A stretch of DNA of 64,000 nucleotides from Petrolisthes cinctipes (GCA_033782935.1 JAWQEG010000411.1:67001-131000); one strand, 5' to 3'. Counted from the first letter of the stretch, positions 14,401 through 26,062 are shown. The notes: generated by a model not told the origin, from the sequence alone. Translations and numbers: made by a program.

Positions 14401-16121
14401 CATGCTTAAAATCGATATTTTTTGTTGTTCAAAGTCGATAAGTGCATGCATCTTCTATACGCGTTTATATCTCAAATTCAGGCTCAAAATACCCGAAAAT
14501 TGGATATTTTTGGGTCCCAGAAACGATCTGCACATGCCTACTCAGTGCTAGAATATTTTCAAAATATAGGCCCAAAACATGCTTAAAATCGATATTTTTG
14601 GTGCCCAAAGTCGATATGTGCATGCATCTTCTGTACCCGTTTATATCCAAAATTCTGGCTCAAAACACCAGAAAATTCAATATTTTTGGGTACCAGAAGC
14701 TATCTGTACATCCATAGTCATTACTAGAATATTTTTTAAAACACAGGCCCAAAACATGCTTTAAATCGATAATTTAGGTGCAAAAATTCGATATGTGCAT
14801 TTACCTTCTGTACCCGTTTATATCACAAATTCAGGCTCTAAACACCGGAAAATTCGATATTTTTGTGTCCCAGAAGCGATCTGTACATGTATAGTCAGTG
14901 CTAGAATATTTTCAAAATATGGGCACAAAACTTGCTAAAAATTGATATTTTTGTTGACCAAATTCGATACGTGCATGCATCTTCTGTACGCGTTTATATC
15001 TCAAATTCAGGCTCAAAATACCCGAAAACTGGATATTTTTGGGTCCCAGAAGCAATCTGCACATGCCTACTCAGTGCTAGAATATTTTCAAAATATAGGC
15101 CCAAAACATGCCTAAAATCGATATTTTTGATGCCCAAAGTCGATATGTGCATGCATCTTCTGTACCCGTTTATATCCAAAATTCTGGCTCAAAACACCCG
15201 AAAATTCAATATTTTTGGGTCCCAGAAGCGATCTGTACATGCATAGTCAGTGCTAGAATATTTTCAAAATATGGGCACAAAACTTGCTAAAAATCGATAT
15301 TTTTTGTTGTTCAAAGTCGATAAGTGCATGCATCTTCTATACGCGTTTATATCTCAAATTCAGGCTGAAAATACCCGAAAATTGGATATTTTTGGGTCCC
15401 AGAAGCGATCTGCACATGCCTACTCAGTGCTAGAATATTTTCAAAATATAGGCCCAAAACATGCTTAAAATCGATATTTTTGGTGCCCAAAGTCGATATG
15501 TGCATGCATATTCTGTATCCGTTTATATCCAAAATTCTGGCTCAAAACACCCCAAAATTCAATATTTTTGGGTACCAGAAGCTATCTGTACATCCATAGT
15601 CATTGCTAGAATATTTTTTAAAACACAGGCCCAAAATATGATTGAAATCGATATTTTAGGTGCAAACATTCGATATTTGCATTTACCTTCTGTACCCGTT
15701 TATATCACAAATTCAGGCTCTAAACACCGGAAAATTCGATATTTTTGTGTCCCAGAAGCGATCTGTACATGTATAGTCAGTGCTAGAATATTTTCAAAAT
15801 ATGGGCACAAAACTTGCTAAAAATCGATATTTTTGTTGACCAAATTCGATACGTGCATGCATCTTCTGTACGCGTTTATATCTCAAATTCAGGCTCAAAA
15901 TACCCGAAAACTGGATATTTTTGGGTCCCAGAAGCAATCTGCACATGCCTACTCAGTGCTAGAATATTTTCAAAATATAGGCCCAAAACATGCCTAAAAT
16001 CGATATTTTTGGTGCCCAAAGTCGATATGTGCATGCATCTTCTGTACCCGTTTATATCCAAAATTCTGGCTCAAAACACCCGAAAATTAAATATTTTTGG
16101 GTCCCAGAAGCGATCTGTACA
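11446..16121. repeat. satellite edge: twelve-monomer HOR register (2,114 bp) and hybrid monomers
   Basis: From 11446 the nine-monomer unit runs to about 12985, then three extra monomers follow before the HOR start recurs at 13560. Matching points 12818/14932, 12994/15108 and 13136/15250 are all 2,114 bp apart, i.e. twelve monomers. The second copy holds register to about 15560 and then drifts. The block ends at 16121, where the long-TIR element begins. These monomers differ more from the consensus than those before 9510, for example substitutions near 14065, 14163 and 14237. Confidence 0.88.
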
Positions 16122-16610
16122 CCCAGAAGTAAATATTTCTAGGCAGGGATGGGCCCTTACTACCCCTACCCCAGGCAGTAGTTACGGGGTGGGGGGTTTC
16201 TCTCCATTCCTCCCCGATATCCATCCCACTGGAGAGACTAAACGAGGGTGGAGGGAGTAAACTAGCGCCTCCAGTCCACCTTTCGCCCTCTACCCCACAC
16301 AAGAGCCGAACTCCGATTCAAAACACTGTAGCTTCACGAGTTCTGAAATGAATACCTTCTCAGTGAGGTTAAAAGTCTGTAGTTAATTATAAATATATAA
16401 ATGCATAAAGAAGGTATTATTTTCATGTAAATCTCAACTATTTTCAGTGTATCTGTAGCACACACACACACACTTTTGATAATATCTAATTAATGGCTGC
16501 TAATGCCTCAGGATTAATTTAAGAGTAAATATAAATATCATGAGCTTTTGTAGTTATATTTTTAATCCTTGAACCTACCCACAAAATTCGTATTCAGTGT
16601 TACGGCCGTA
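16122..16610 (+). repeat. left terminal inverted repeat of the 6.25-kb element
   Basis: Pairs with 21861-22371 in reverse complement. It begins CCCAGAAG, includes a C-rich stretch (CCCTTACTACCCCTACCCC) and a short CA tract at 16456-16471. Identity is high in the first ~350 bp and lower towards GTGTTACGG near 16600, where similarity ends. Confidence 0.9.
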
Positions 16611-16954
16611 GTTTTAAGCGCTATCTTCAGATGACGAATGTCTTCGAGCCCTTGTCCCACCACTCTATCACCTCCCTCGTGCTACTGGCGGCATATGACC
16701 CTGAATGTTGCGTCACCGGTAGTATTGAGGTCCAGCCGCATCCCTGAACAATTAATAATTCCTGTCTCTCTCTCTCTCTCTCTACTATAACTGCAATCAA
16801 TAAGAAGCAATATTGCTTAAGGCTATTAATGATACTAATGTATTTGTTTTATATTTTCTCAGTGAAGAATTATTTCAATTTATTTGGTTTGAGAATATTA
16901 ACGTGACACTAATAGCCTATACGGGAAATATGTTTCTTTAAATAATACTACCCG
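16611..16954. other. unassigned interior, with a decayed dispersed-repeat segment
   Basis: No gene is visible. At about 16640-16735 the text (CCCTTGTCCCACC, GGCATATGACCCTG) resembles segments at 28750-28810 and 61545-61610, so it is probably a decayed copy of the same dispersed family. A short CT run lies at 16764-16783. Confidence 0.5.
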
Positions 16955-17126
16955 TTTTTGGATGCACTTCCGCGCATAAAAAAAAACGCTATAATGCTAT
17001 TGTTTTTGGATGTGCTTGTGCGCATCCAAAAATATGATAATGCCTTATGTATTTGGATGCGCTTGCGAGCATCCAAAAAATAACACTTAAATGCCACGTT
17101 TTTTACTGCGATGGCGCGCATCCAAA
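16955..17126. repeat. four regularly spaced imperfect palindromes (GGATGCGC...GCGCATCC type)
   Basis: Four hairpin-capable segments lie about 45-50 bp apart at 16955-16981, 17003-17032, 17052-17078 and 17101-17126. The best two have TTTTTGGATG / CATCCAAAAA or TTTGGATG / CATCCAAA arms around a short GC-rich centre. The first and last have one degenerate arm. They may be subterminal binding sites of a transposon or simply a decayed local repeat. Confidence 0.65.
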
Positions 17127-17139
17127 AACACCTTTTTCG

Positions 17140-17325
17140 TCCTCGCGGCGCCGGACGACCTCGCAGGTCAACGGGACAAAGCCTAAAACATTCGCGTTGA
17201 AAAGCTGTATACGCGTGCCAAGTTTGGTCGCGATCGGACCAGCGGTTCGGCCAAACACTTGTGACATAGCCAGCCAGCCAGCCAGCCAGATACGACCTCT
17301 TCCTTTATTAGTATAGATTATATTA
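17140..17325 (+). mobile_element. degenerate non-LTR retrotransposon-like 3' tail
   Basis: GC-rich text ending CCAAGTTTGGTCGCGATCGG, then a (CCAG)n run at about 17268-17288 and a CTTTATTAGTATAGATTA end. This resembles the 3' ends of RTE-like repeats common in arthropod genomes, whose tails read 'the precursor for one side's phrase: acceptable identity in AAGTTT-GATCGG, short tetranucleotide run, TTAGTATAGAT'. It has no coding part. Family assignment is from memory and tentative. Confidence 0.35.
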
Positions 17326-17811
17326 TAGCCATGTTCACATTTTAAAGCATAGCCTTTACTGACTTCCGGTAAACTATTTATAATTATAACAAGGACTACC
17401 TTCAGGCCCTGTTGGTCTTTATGGCACTCAAGGCAGACACTTTTAATGGTTGTTAATAGTATGGGACAAGAAGTGCATTAGGCATGGGACTGTTAAAGGA
17501 TTTATTAATATTGGTTCAAGCAGTACCCATATAAAATTTATTGCATTGAAGATAATTAGATATACTGATAAATACACAATGCATATATAATTCATGTTTC
17601 ATTTATGTAATTACAAATAAATAACTTTTGGTTGTATCTTTAATTACATACATGCTTTTATCGCTATGTAAACACACAAGCAAATCAACCTAATATTATT
17701 CTAGCAAAACTTATATAACAAGAATTTTTGGCTCAATAAATGGTTTTATTTACACAAATATTATACACCTAACAATGCATATTCCTCATACATTATGAAA
17801 AAAAAAACATC
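17326..17811. other. AT-rich unassigned stretch downstream of the Tc1-like gene
   Basis: No open frame of note and no recognised repeat. The last ~110 bp lie just 3' of the minus-strand Tc1-like gene and include an AATAAA on the minus strand in the reverse complement of GGTTTTATTTACAC. They may be its 3' untranslated region. Confidence 0.4.
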
Positions 17812-19513
17812 CTAATATCTTGTCCACCCTCCTCCACCTTCTATTACCTCTTCCAATCGATTCTGCATCTAATCAACAAGCTTGCTGCATATGTCAGGAG
17901 TCACTCTAATCCCCTCCCATACTTCCCTTATTTTTCTCTCTACAGCATCTCTGGTCTTCTCCTCTATCCCCCACTCATTTACCATTATTCCCCACAGGTT
18001 TTCGATGGGGTTGCAGTCACAACCCTTTGATGGCCAATCAATTACTACAAATTCTGGGTGGCGTGCAAACCAATCTCTTACAATTCTGCTAGTATGTATT
18101 GGTGATCTGTCGTGTACGAAATATATTGGGTCAGGATCAGGAATGGCATACGCCCTAACCGAAGGTAACAGTGACGTTTCTAGGATGTTTATATACTCCA
18201 AGCTATTCAGCTGACCGTCAATTGCCACCAACTCACCTACGCCGCCATACCACATCCATCCGTGCACGGAGACAGATACTCTTCCACTTCTTGTTTTTTC
18301 GCATATGTGTTCTCGCTTGTAGCGCGTGTTTCGGGGACGCCAACACACGCGCTCAGACGATGCCACAGACGTAAAGGTCTTTTCGTCCGTGAATATCACC
18401 TTCCTCGAGAAGTCGATGCCATGATGAATATTTTCTTGGGCGAATCTTAATCGTCCTTCTCTGTTAACCCCTCCGGGACGGGCCAAGAATGGAAATACGT
18501 TCTGTGGTTCTGGGCACAATACTAACTTTTACCCTGCCTGTCCGGGTATTTCCCGGATAATCACTCTACTTCTCTTACTCCCTACGTCTAAACTACAATA
18601 CTGAACAACCTAAATTTGATTGTGTACTCACCATCAACTCCTCCTCTTTCCATTAAAACCAACCCCAGCTCTCTAGGACACTCCATTGCCGAGAAATCAA
18701 GTGAGGAATGGAGGTCACTTTTCCCGTGAGAGCGAGGCTGCGTTCGCTTTGTGAGCGTGGCTGTGACTCAATCTAGCTGGTTGCATCCGCGGAGTGGAGG
18801 TTACAAGAGAGGGTGCGCCCGGCAGCGCGGTAGGATACACCGAATCGAACGAGCCCGTATTTTCTTCACTACGCCCAGCCATTGTCACGGTCAAGCACAC
18901 ACTGATTGAATGTGGGGATGAAAAGGTCTGGTGGTGAAGTATAGCCAGATCAAAAAAAATCCTGACAAATTTGGCGTTTTTCCCCATAAATTACCAAAAG
19001 CGGGATTTCCCGCTGCCCGGACTCTGTCGACAGAGCGGGATTTCCTGCTGCCCGGCCTCTGTCGACCGAGCGGGAAATCCCGCTGCCCGGACTCTGGGGG
19101 TTAACTTCCGTTAACGTTTCTTTTACAGCTGGCACATAACAGTCTAGCCCGCCTTCTCTTATGTGTCGTCTTGTCGTAGAGGGATGACATTGCAAGTCCA
19201 GCTGTCGTGTGAGCTCAGTAGCACTTGATTTCGGGCAAGCTCTTATTTCCTCCATTATTCTGCCATCTTGCTCTGCCGAAAGGACTCGTGGACGACCCGA
19301 CCTTGGTCTCGTCTTCACGTGCCCCTCCCTTTCGAACCGATGCAACCACAACTGTGCAGTTGCTCTGGAAATACCCATCTGACGTGCTACTTCAGAGACA
19401 GAATGTCCAGCTTCTCGTAAGCCAACCATCATACCCCTGCGTGCTATGACCTCTGGTCTGTTGGCCCATGTGCGTGGATTATGAAGTTGGCGAGCACGTC
19501 CCCGTCCACCCAT
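17812..19513 (-). pseudogene. Tc1-like transposase gene, split by a 633-bp insert and with a late stop
   Basis: Cut-and-paste transposase of the Tc1/mariner superfamily. The start chosen is the ATG at 19511-19513 (protein begins MGGRGRARQL). The N-terminal part holds a helix-turn-helix (EVARQMGISRATAQLWLHRF) and a GRPR linker. The second piece holds the DDE core: FTDEKTF (first Asp), FVHDRSPIHTS (second Asp) and NPIENLW (Glu), with 35 residues between the last two acidic residues. The usual SPDL before NPIE is replaced by GCDC. The frame is interrupted at the codons for Val-Asn by the insert 18468-19100 with its duplicated TTAA. A TAG at 17867-17869 cuts off the last ~18 codons, which otherwise end GGGWTRY and a stop at 17812. 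Without the insert the length is 354 codons, normal for Tc1 proteins. Clearly inactive now. Confidence 0.9.
18468..19100. mobile_element. 633-bp TTAA-flanked insert (piggyBac-type non-autonomous element)
   Basis: Flanked by TTAA at 18464-18467 and 19101-19104, with termini CCCC...GGGG. It interrupts a coding sequence whose reading resumes exactly after one TTAA, so the boundaries are secure. TTAA targets with CCC/GGG ends are characteristic of piggyBac; Kolobok also uses TTAA. The right end has about 2.8 copies of a 35-bp tandem unit (18999-19095) containing CGGGATTTCCCGCTGCCCGG. No transposase is encoded. Terminal similarity beyond the first few bases is weak. Confidence 0.82.
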
Positions 19514-20568
19514 GTCTGAAATAAAAACAAGCCAACTTAAAATATAGCCACAATCGCCGATGCCGGGGTGCATATTTTCTAAGTTTGTACGCATTTCTCC
19601 ACACCCGTTCCAACACCTAGGTTAGGTTTGGTTAGATTAGGTCAGGTTAGGGTGGGTTTCTATAGTCATCCTTATATGGGTAAAATGAGCTGGGAAGGAC
19701 ACAGACTATTTCAAAGAATGTCCAATGGTTACTTTTATCTCTAAAGTCTAAGCGTTATTTTTATTTATTTTACTAGCCACCACTTGCCCAATTCGTGGGC
19801 TCGTGGGCCGCGCCCCTCCATACAAGCATGTGGTGAGGTCTCTCCCTCTTTCTCTCTTATATCAGCTTCCAGCCCCATATATTGCTATGACCTTGATTTT
19901 TGCAATTCCTAAACACTAAATATTGTTTCCGTTATTTTTATTCTGGTGATAGAATCAAGTAATATATATTCAAATCAATTATGCAATATTTTAACCCATA
20001 ATGATCTGTTTTTTATTGATTTTTATTTTTTATTATTATTATTATTATTATTATTTTTTTTTTTATGAAAGCACCAAGCATTTTAATATTCCGAATAGGC
20101 CTAACTTAAAGAACGAAATCATATTGCACACAACCATGGGGATTCAAATACATGCCATTTTAAAGTTCATACCACAGAACTACACGCACATAGCCACACA
20201 CACTCGTCACTCAGGGTGGCCGGAGTGACTGGGACCGGAAGAACGAGTGGCCGGAGTGACTAATTTGTTTCCTACTTCATGACACACACCAAACATCTTC
20301 AGTTTTAAGTGGTGGCATTACGTTAGAAGAGAAACAACACACTTGCCACCACAACTTCACTCTTCCCTAAAAATTTCATTTTGAATGTGGCAGACGAACC
20401 ACATTAATAAAACCATACAATAATCTGAACAAACACAGTAGGGTTTTCCACTTTCGCCGAACACATAAGAAATAGACAATAATTGTAAAAAGAGAAATAT
20501 TTCAAAGAAATTAATAGAATAACGAGCAGAAAGACAAGACTAACACGATAAAAATACTATGGTATATT

Positions 20569-20571
<3 letters not shown>
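19514..20571. other. intergenic part of the long-TIR element; shared segment and ATT run
   Basis: No supported gene. The stretch 19567-19745 (GTGCATATTTTC..., TTAGGTTTGGTTAGATTAGG, GTAAAATGAGCTGGGAA, ATGGTTACTTTTAT) has a diverged relative at 62427-62585 and is probably the 5' region of the Tc1-like family. A (TTA)n run lies at about 20030-20055. A CGAGTGGCCGGAGTGAC phrase is partly repeated at 20213-20262. Confidence 0.5.

Positions 20572-20650
<79 letters not shown>
20572..20650. repeat. (GA)n microsatellite
   Basis: About 39 uninterrupted GA units, typical of crustacean genomes. Length is likely polymorphic. Confidence 0.98.
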
Positions 20651-20654
<4 letters not shown>

Positions 20655-21860
20655 TCAGTGTTGTCTCTCGTTTCTTACCTGATTCCTTCTTGCTTGGTGT
20701 GCGCCCCTTCTTTCGACGACTACCGGTATCTCCACTTCGTTAAGGGTCTTCAAGGGCTAGAATAATAGAAAAAGTGGACAATAAGAAATTTATCAAGAAT
20801 GGTAATGAAAGTATTAAATAGTTATTAACATATATTGTCATTAATAATACTCATTCATATAATTCACATCTTCACTATCCACCACCTTAATAAACATTCT
20901 AGGATGACTACAACAATAGACATATCTAGGTAAAGATCTCTAAAATTTTTCACCTTCAAGTCGTATCCATCTGTATACAATTTGTCAGCCCTTCGTTCAG
21001 CAACACGCAGACAAATATCACATTTACAAAAGGACTATATCATTAATTATCCAGTGCCGCTGTCACAATAATGACACCTGTTTTTCAAATCTGAGACTTC
21101 AATCCAAGTTGTTTTTATTAGCCAGTCTGAGTCATTTCAGTTATCTGGAATATCAGATTTAAGGGGATTGGGTAGTGAGAAGTTAAGCTGCGACCTGTGT
21201 TCAGGTTGAGATAGAAGACATTAATTAAGGGAGTGTAAAGTGAACGGTTTGCGGGTTTTGTGTAATTAATTGACATATCGTTGATCAGAAGTGTTAAGTA
21301 TTGCTTTGGCGCATCTACGAGGTTATCATTTGCTTAGTCTGATAAATATCAGATGTTTACAGAAGCTTATAGAGTCACAGGGTTAACCTTAAATTATAGC
21401 CTACATTATAGAAATTAACAGAAAGTACGGACACATAAAACACTATATTGTAGGGTGTCCCTAAAGTCTGTAGTATTTAGTTATACTTATACTAGCCATG
21501 TGTCCACACTTGAATTTTTAACACTAATAACTGCAAAAGTTATCCTTTGCATGCATACACACTTTCACTTAAATAAGGGAACACACAAGCTCAGAATCTT
21601 ACCTTTATGAGTGCTGATAGCGAAGTTATGTTGGTCTTGCCGTGCCGTAACGAAATCACCTTCTTTGAAGCTCCGAATCATGTTCCGAAGATTTAAAATG
21701 CTCGCATGAAACGATGTTAGTTTATGCGGTATATAGTTATATGAAATATGAATATACATTTTTTCTAAGATTAGGGAAATCATTGTTGTGTGGCTATTAT
21801 CTGAGTCGAGGATATATTAAATTTACCCACAATATTCTTGTAAGATAGAGCTTAATAGTT
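20651..21860. other. unassigned interior with a possible orphan exon
   Basis: Minus strand 20756-20679 is a 78-bp open segment bounded by a good acceptor (a T-rich tract then TCTAG at 20757-20762) and donor (CAG/GTAAG at 20678-20674). It could be a 26-codon phase-0 exon (PLKTLNEVEIPVVVERRGAH...). A second minus-strand frame at 21783-21605 ends at an AAAG/GTAAGA donor, but the phases of the two do not join. No homology is recognised. Otherwise nothing is seen. Confidence 0.25.
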
Positions 21861-22002
21861 GAAACCGTAACACGTAATAACAGTTTTGTGGGTAGGTGCA
21901 AGGAGTAGAAATATTACTAGAAAAACTCAGAATATTTATACTAACACTTAAATCCAACCTGAGGCATTACTGTAGTAGCAGCCTTTAATTAAATACAATC
22001 AA

Positions 22003-22035
<33 letters not shown>

Positions 22036-22371
22036 ACAGATACACTGAAAATAGTTGAGATTTACATGAAAATAATACCTTCTTTATGCATTTATATATT
22101 TATAATTAACTACAGACTTTTAACCTCACTGAGAAGGTATTCATTTCAGAACTCGTGAAGCTACAGTGTTTTGAATCGGAGTTCGCCTCTTGTGTGGGGT
22201 AGGGGGGCGAAAAGTGGACTGGAGGCGCTAGTTTACTCCCTCCACTCTCGTTTAGTCTCTCCAGTGGGATGGATATCGGGGAGGAATGGAGAGAAACCCC
22301 CCGCCCCGTAACTACTGCCTGGGGTAGGGGTAGTAAGGGCCCATCCCTGCCTAGAAATTTTAACTTCTGGG
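21861..22371 (-). repeat. right terminal inverted repeat of the 6.25-kb element
   Basis: Reverse complement of the left arm. Its GT tract (about 22005-22032) is longer than the CA tract of the left arm, showing slippage since the arms were identical. The outer end reads CTTCTGGG next to the duplicated TGTACA. Confidence 0.9.
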
Positions 22372-25300
22372 TGTACATGCATAGTCAGTACTAGAATATT
22401 TTCAAAATATGGGCACAAAACTTGCTAAAAATCGATATTTTTTGTGTCCAAAGTCCAAATTCAGGCTCAAAACACCCGAAAATTCAATATTTTGGATCCT
22501 AGAAGCGATCTGTACATGGCTACTCAGTGGTAGAATATTTCCAATACATATGCCCAAAACATGCTAAAAATCGATATTTTTGGTGCCTAAAGTCGATATG
22601 TGTATGCATCTTCTGTACCCGTTTATATCACAAATTCAGGCTTATAAAACCCGAAAATTCAATATTTTTGGGTCCCAGAAGCGATCTGTACATGCATACT
22701 CAGTGCTAGAATATTTTCAAAATACAGTCCTAAAACATAATGGAAATCGATATTTTAGGTGCCCAAAGTCGATATGTGCATACATCATCTGTACTCATTT
22801 ATATCTCAAATTCAGACTCAAAACACCAGAAAATTCGATATTTTTATGACCCAGAAGCGATCTGTACATGCATAGACAATGCTAGAATATTTTCAAGAAA
22901 TTTGCACAAAACTTGCTAAAAAATTATATTTTTATTGACCAAAGTCGATATGTGCATACATCTTCAAAACCCGTTTATATCCAAAATTCAGGCTCAAAAC
23001 TCCCGAAAATTCAATATTTTTGGGTCCCAAAAGCGATCTGTACCTGCATAGACACTGCTAGAATATTTTCAAAATACAGTCCGAAAACATGATGGAAATC
23101 GATATTTTAGGTGCCCAAAGTCGATATGTGCATGCATCATCTGTACTCATTTATATCTCAAATTCAGACTCAAAACACCAGAAAATTCGATATTTTTGGG
23201 ACCGAGAAGCGATCTGTACATGCATAGACAGTGCTAGAATATTTTCAAGAAATGGGCACAAAACTTGCTAAAAATTTATATTTTTATTGACCAAAGTCGA
23301 TATGTGCATACATTTTCAAAACCCGTTTATATCCAAAATTCTGGTTCAAAACTCCCAAAAATTCAATATTTGGGGTCCCAGAAGCGATCTGTACATGCAT
23401 AATCACTGCTAGAATATTTTCAAAATACAGTCCCAAAACATGATGGAAATCGATATTTTTTGTGCTTAAAGTCGATATAAGCATGCTTCATCTGAACTTA
23501 TTTATATCTCAAATTCAGACACAAAACACTCGAAAATTTTATATTTTTGGGTCCCAGAAGCGATCTGTGCATGCATTCTCAGTGCTAGAATATTCTCAAA
23601 ATATAGGCCTAAAACATGCTAAAAATTTAAATTTTTTGTGCCCAAAGTCGATATGTGTATGCATCTTCTGTACCCGTTTATATCTCAAATTCAGGCTCGA
23701 ATCTCCCGAAAATCCGAAATTTTTGGGTACCAGAAGCTATCTGTACATGCATACTCATTGCTAGAATATTTTTAAAATACAGGCCGAACATATGATGGGA
23801 ATCAATATTTTAGGTGCCCAAAGTCAATATGTGCATGCATCTTCTGTACATGTTTATATCTCAAATTCAGGCTCAAAACAACAGAAAATTCGATATTTTT
23901 GGGACCCAGAAGCGATCTGTACATGCATAGTCAGTGCTAGAATATTTTCAAAATACAGGCCCAAAACATGCTGAAAATCGATATTTTTTAGTTCCCAAAG
24001 TCGATATGTGCATGCATGTTCTGTACCCGTTTATATCCCAAATTCAGGCTCAAAACACCCGAAAATTCGATATTTTTGGGTCCTAGAAGCGATCTGCACA
24101 TGCCTACTCATTGCTAGAATATTTTTTATATACAGACCAAAAACATGAGGGAAATCGATATTTTAGGTGCAGAAAGTCGATATGTGCATGCACCTTCTGT
24201 ACATGTTTATATCACAAATTCAGGTTCAAAACACCCGAAAATTCGATATTTTTGGGTAGCAGAGGCTATCTGTACATGCATACTCATTGCTGGAATATTT
24301 TTAAAATACAGGCCCAAGACATGATGGAAATCGATATTTTATATGCAAAACGTCGATATGTGCATGCACCTTCTGTACCCGTTTTTATCACAAATTCAGG
24401 CTCAAAACACCCCAAAATTCGATATTTTTGGGTCCCAGAAGCGATCTGCACATGCCTACTCAGTGCTAAAATATTTTCAAAATATAGGACCTAAACATGC
24501 TTTTAATCGATATTTTTGGTGCCCAAAGTCGATATGTGCATACATCTTCAAAACCCGTTTATATCCAAAATTCTGGCTCAAAACTCCCGAAAATTCAATA
24601 TTTTTGGGTCCCAGAAGCGATCTGTACCTGCATAGATACTGCTAGAATATTTTTAAAGTACAGGCCGAAGACATGATGGAAATCGATATTTTATGTGCAA
24701 AAAGTCGATATGTGCATGCACCTTCTGTACCCGTTTATATCACAAATTCAGGCTCAAAACACCTGAAAATTCGATATTTTTGGGTCCCAGAAGCGATCTG
24801 CACATGCCTACTCAGTGCTAGAATATTTTCAAAATATAGGACCAAAACATGCTTTAAATCGATATGTTTGGTGCCCAAAGTCGATATGTGCATACATCTT
24901 CAAAACCCGTTTATATCCAAAATTCTGGCTCAAAACACCAGAAAATTCGATATTTTTGGGACCCAGAAGCGATCTGTACATGCATAGACAGTGCTAGAAT
25001 ATTTTCAAGAAATGGGCACAAAACATGATGGAAATCGATATTTTAGGTGCCCAAAGTCGATATGTGCATGCATCATCTGAACTCATTTATATCTCAAATT
25101 CAGACTCAAAACACCAGAAAATTTTATATTTTTGGGTCCCAGAAGCGATCTGTGCATGCATAGTCAGTGCTAGAATATTCTCAAAATATAGACCTAAGAC
25201 ATGCTAAAAATTTAAATTTTTTGTGCCTAAAGTCGATATGTGTATGCATCTTCTGTACCCGTTTATATCTCAAATTCAGGCTCGAATCTCCCGAAAATCC

Positions 25301-25514
25301 GAATTTTTTGGGTACCAGAAGCTATCTGTACATGAATACTCATTGCTAGAATATTTTTAAAATACAGGCCGAACATATGATGGGAATCGATATTTTAGGT
25401 GCCCAAAGTCAATATGTGCATGCATCTTCTGTACATGTTTATATCTCAAATTCAGGCTCAAAACAACAGAAAATTCGATATTTTTGGGACCCAGAAGCGA
25501 TCTGTACATGCATA
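22372..25514. repeat. satellite block 2, diverged monomers
   Basis: About 18 monomers of the same ~176-bp family resume directly after the long-TIR element at the duplicated TGTACA. The 1,585-bp HOR is absent. Monomers carry variants not seen before 16121, such as TCTGAACTCATTTATATC and CAAGAAATGGGCAC. One monomer is shortened near 22455 (TCCAAAGTCCAAATTCAGG). The block ends at the TA target of the next element. Confidence 0.95.
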
Positions 25515-25539
25515 CACTGTTAGAAAAAACCGTTTTTTT

Positions 25540-25735
25540 ACATAACAATGTCCGTTTTTCTGAACGGAGAATATGCTGCTAATGTAATTTGCTGTCTTTA
25601 ATCCGTATTTGTACGGAGAATGAATGTCATGTACAATTTACTGGTTTTTATCCGTATTTGTTACGGAGAACACTGAAGAATTTATGTAATATTACGGATA
25701 ATATCCCGTTATTTTACGGATCCTTAAATGTAAAG
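25540..25735. repeat. left subterminal CCGT/ACGG palindrome cluster
   Basis: At least four inverted CCGTN(5-9)ACGG-type blocks occur in the first 220 bp of the 4.4-kb element: around 25551-25567, 25599-25617, 25649-25668 and 25703-25722. Mirror-image blocks lie at about 29770-29935 near the other end. Clusters like this are commonly transposase-binding sites; function here is inferred. Confidence 0.6.
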
Positions 25736-26062
25736 CAGTTTGAAGGTTATACTCCGTAGACCAGGGACAGCATTATGCACTATTTTTTTTCATTCAATAA
25801 TCAACAGATCAATATTTTGCTCTTTATATATTGTCAGAATTGTGTCATTTTGTATGCTACACATGAGTATAGGTAAAGGAATTGTGCAAAAACTACGTAA
25901 ATGCTACATTTAATATTATGCTTTAATCACAATGTATAGCAGTTTGTGGCAACGTTTGCTCGGTAAGTTGCCAGTGTTGTCTATTATTATCGACATGCGG
26001 ATTCTACCATAGACGTGTCTTCTGTGATTCTGAGCAAGTTATATCACAGAAATAAGCTGCTA

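Larger units (their letters stand above)
16122..22371. mobile_element. 6,250-bp DNA element with ~490-510-bp TIRs inserted in the satellite
   Basis: The ends read CCCAGAAG...CTTCTGGG and are flanked on both sides by TGTACA (16116-16121 and 22372-22377). The uninterrupted monomer has that hexamer once. The first ~490 bp at the left match the reverse complement of the last ~510 bp almost base for base, apart from a CA/GT tract of different length. The interior holds palindromes, a LINE-like tail, a Tc1-like transposase gene, a GA microsatellite and unassigned DNA. Six-base duplications and long TIRs occur in Maverick/Polinton elements, but those are larger, begin with AG and encode a polymerase and integrase, none of which I see. 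The superfamily is unresolved. The Tc1 gene may be a passenger. The TGTACA boundary could also be read as GTAC with an ACCCAGAAG terminus. Confidence 0.9.

Noticed and set aside
1..16060. Many 60-148-codon open frames on both strands, recurring with the repeat
   Set aside because: They follow the satellite period, overlap on opposite strands, share no domain and shift with monomer phase (176 is not a multiple of 3). They are products of repeat composition, not genes.
15814..16260. 148-codon frame crossing from satellite into the transposon TIR
   Set aside because: It spans an insertion junction, so it cannot predate the insertion, and its two halves are repeat sequence and TIR.
19225..19449. 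Plus-strand frame of 74 codons
   Set aside because: Lies antisense to the Tc1-like helix-turn-helix domain.
16122..22371. Polinton/Maverick virus-like element
   Set aside because: Six-base duplication and long TIRs fit, but the size is too small, ends do not start AG, and no polymerase, integrase or capsid gene is present.
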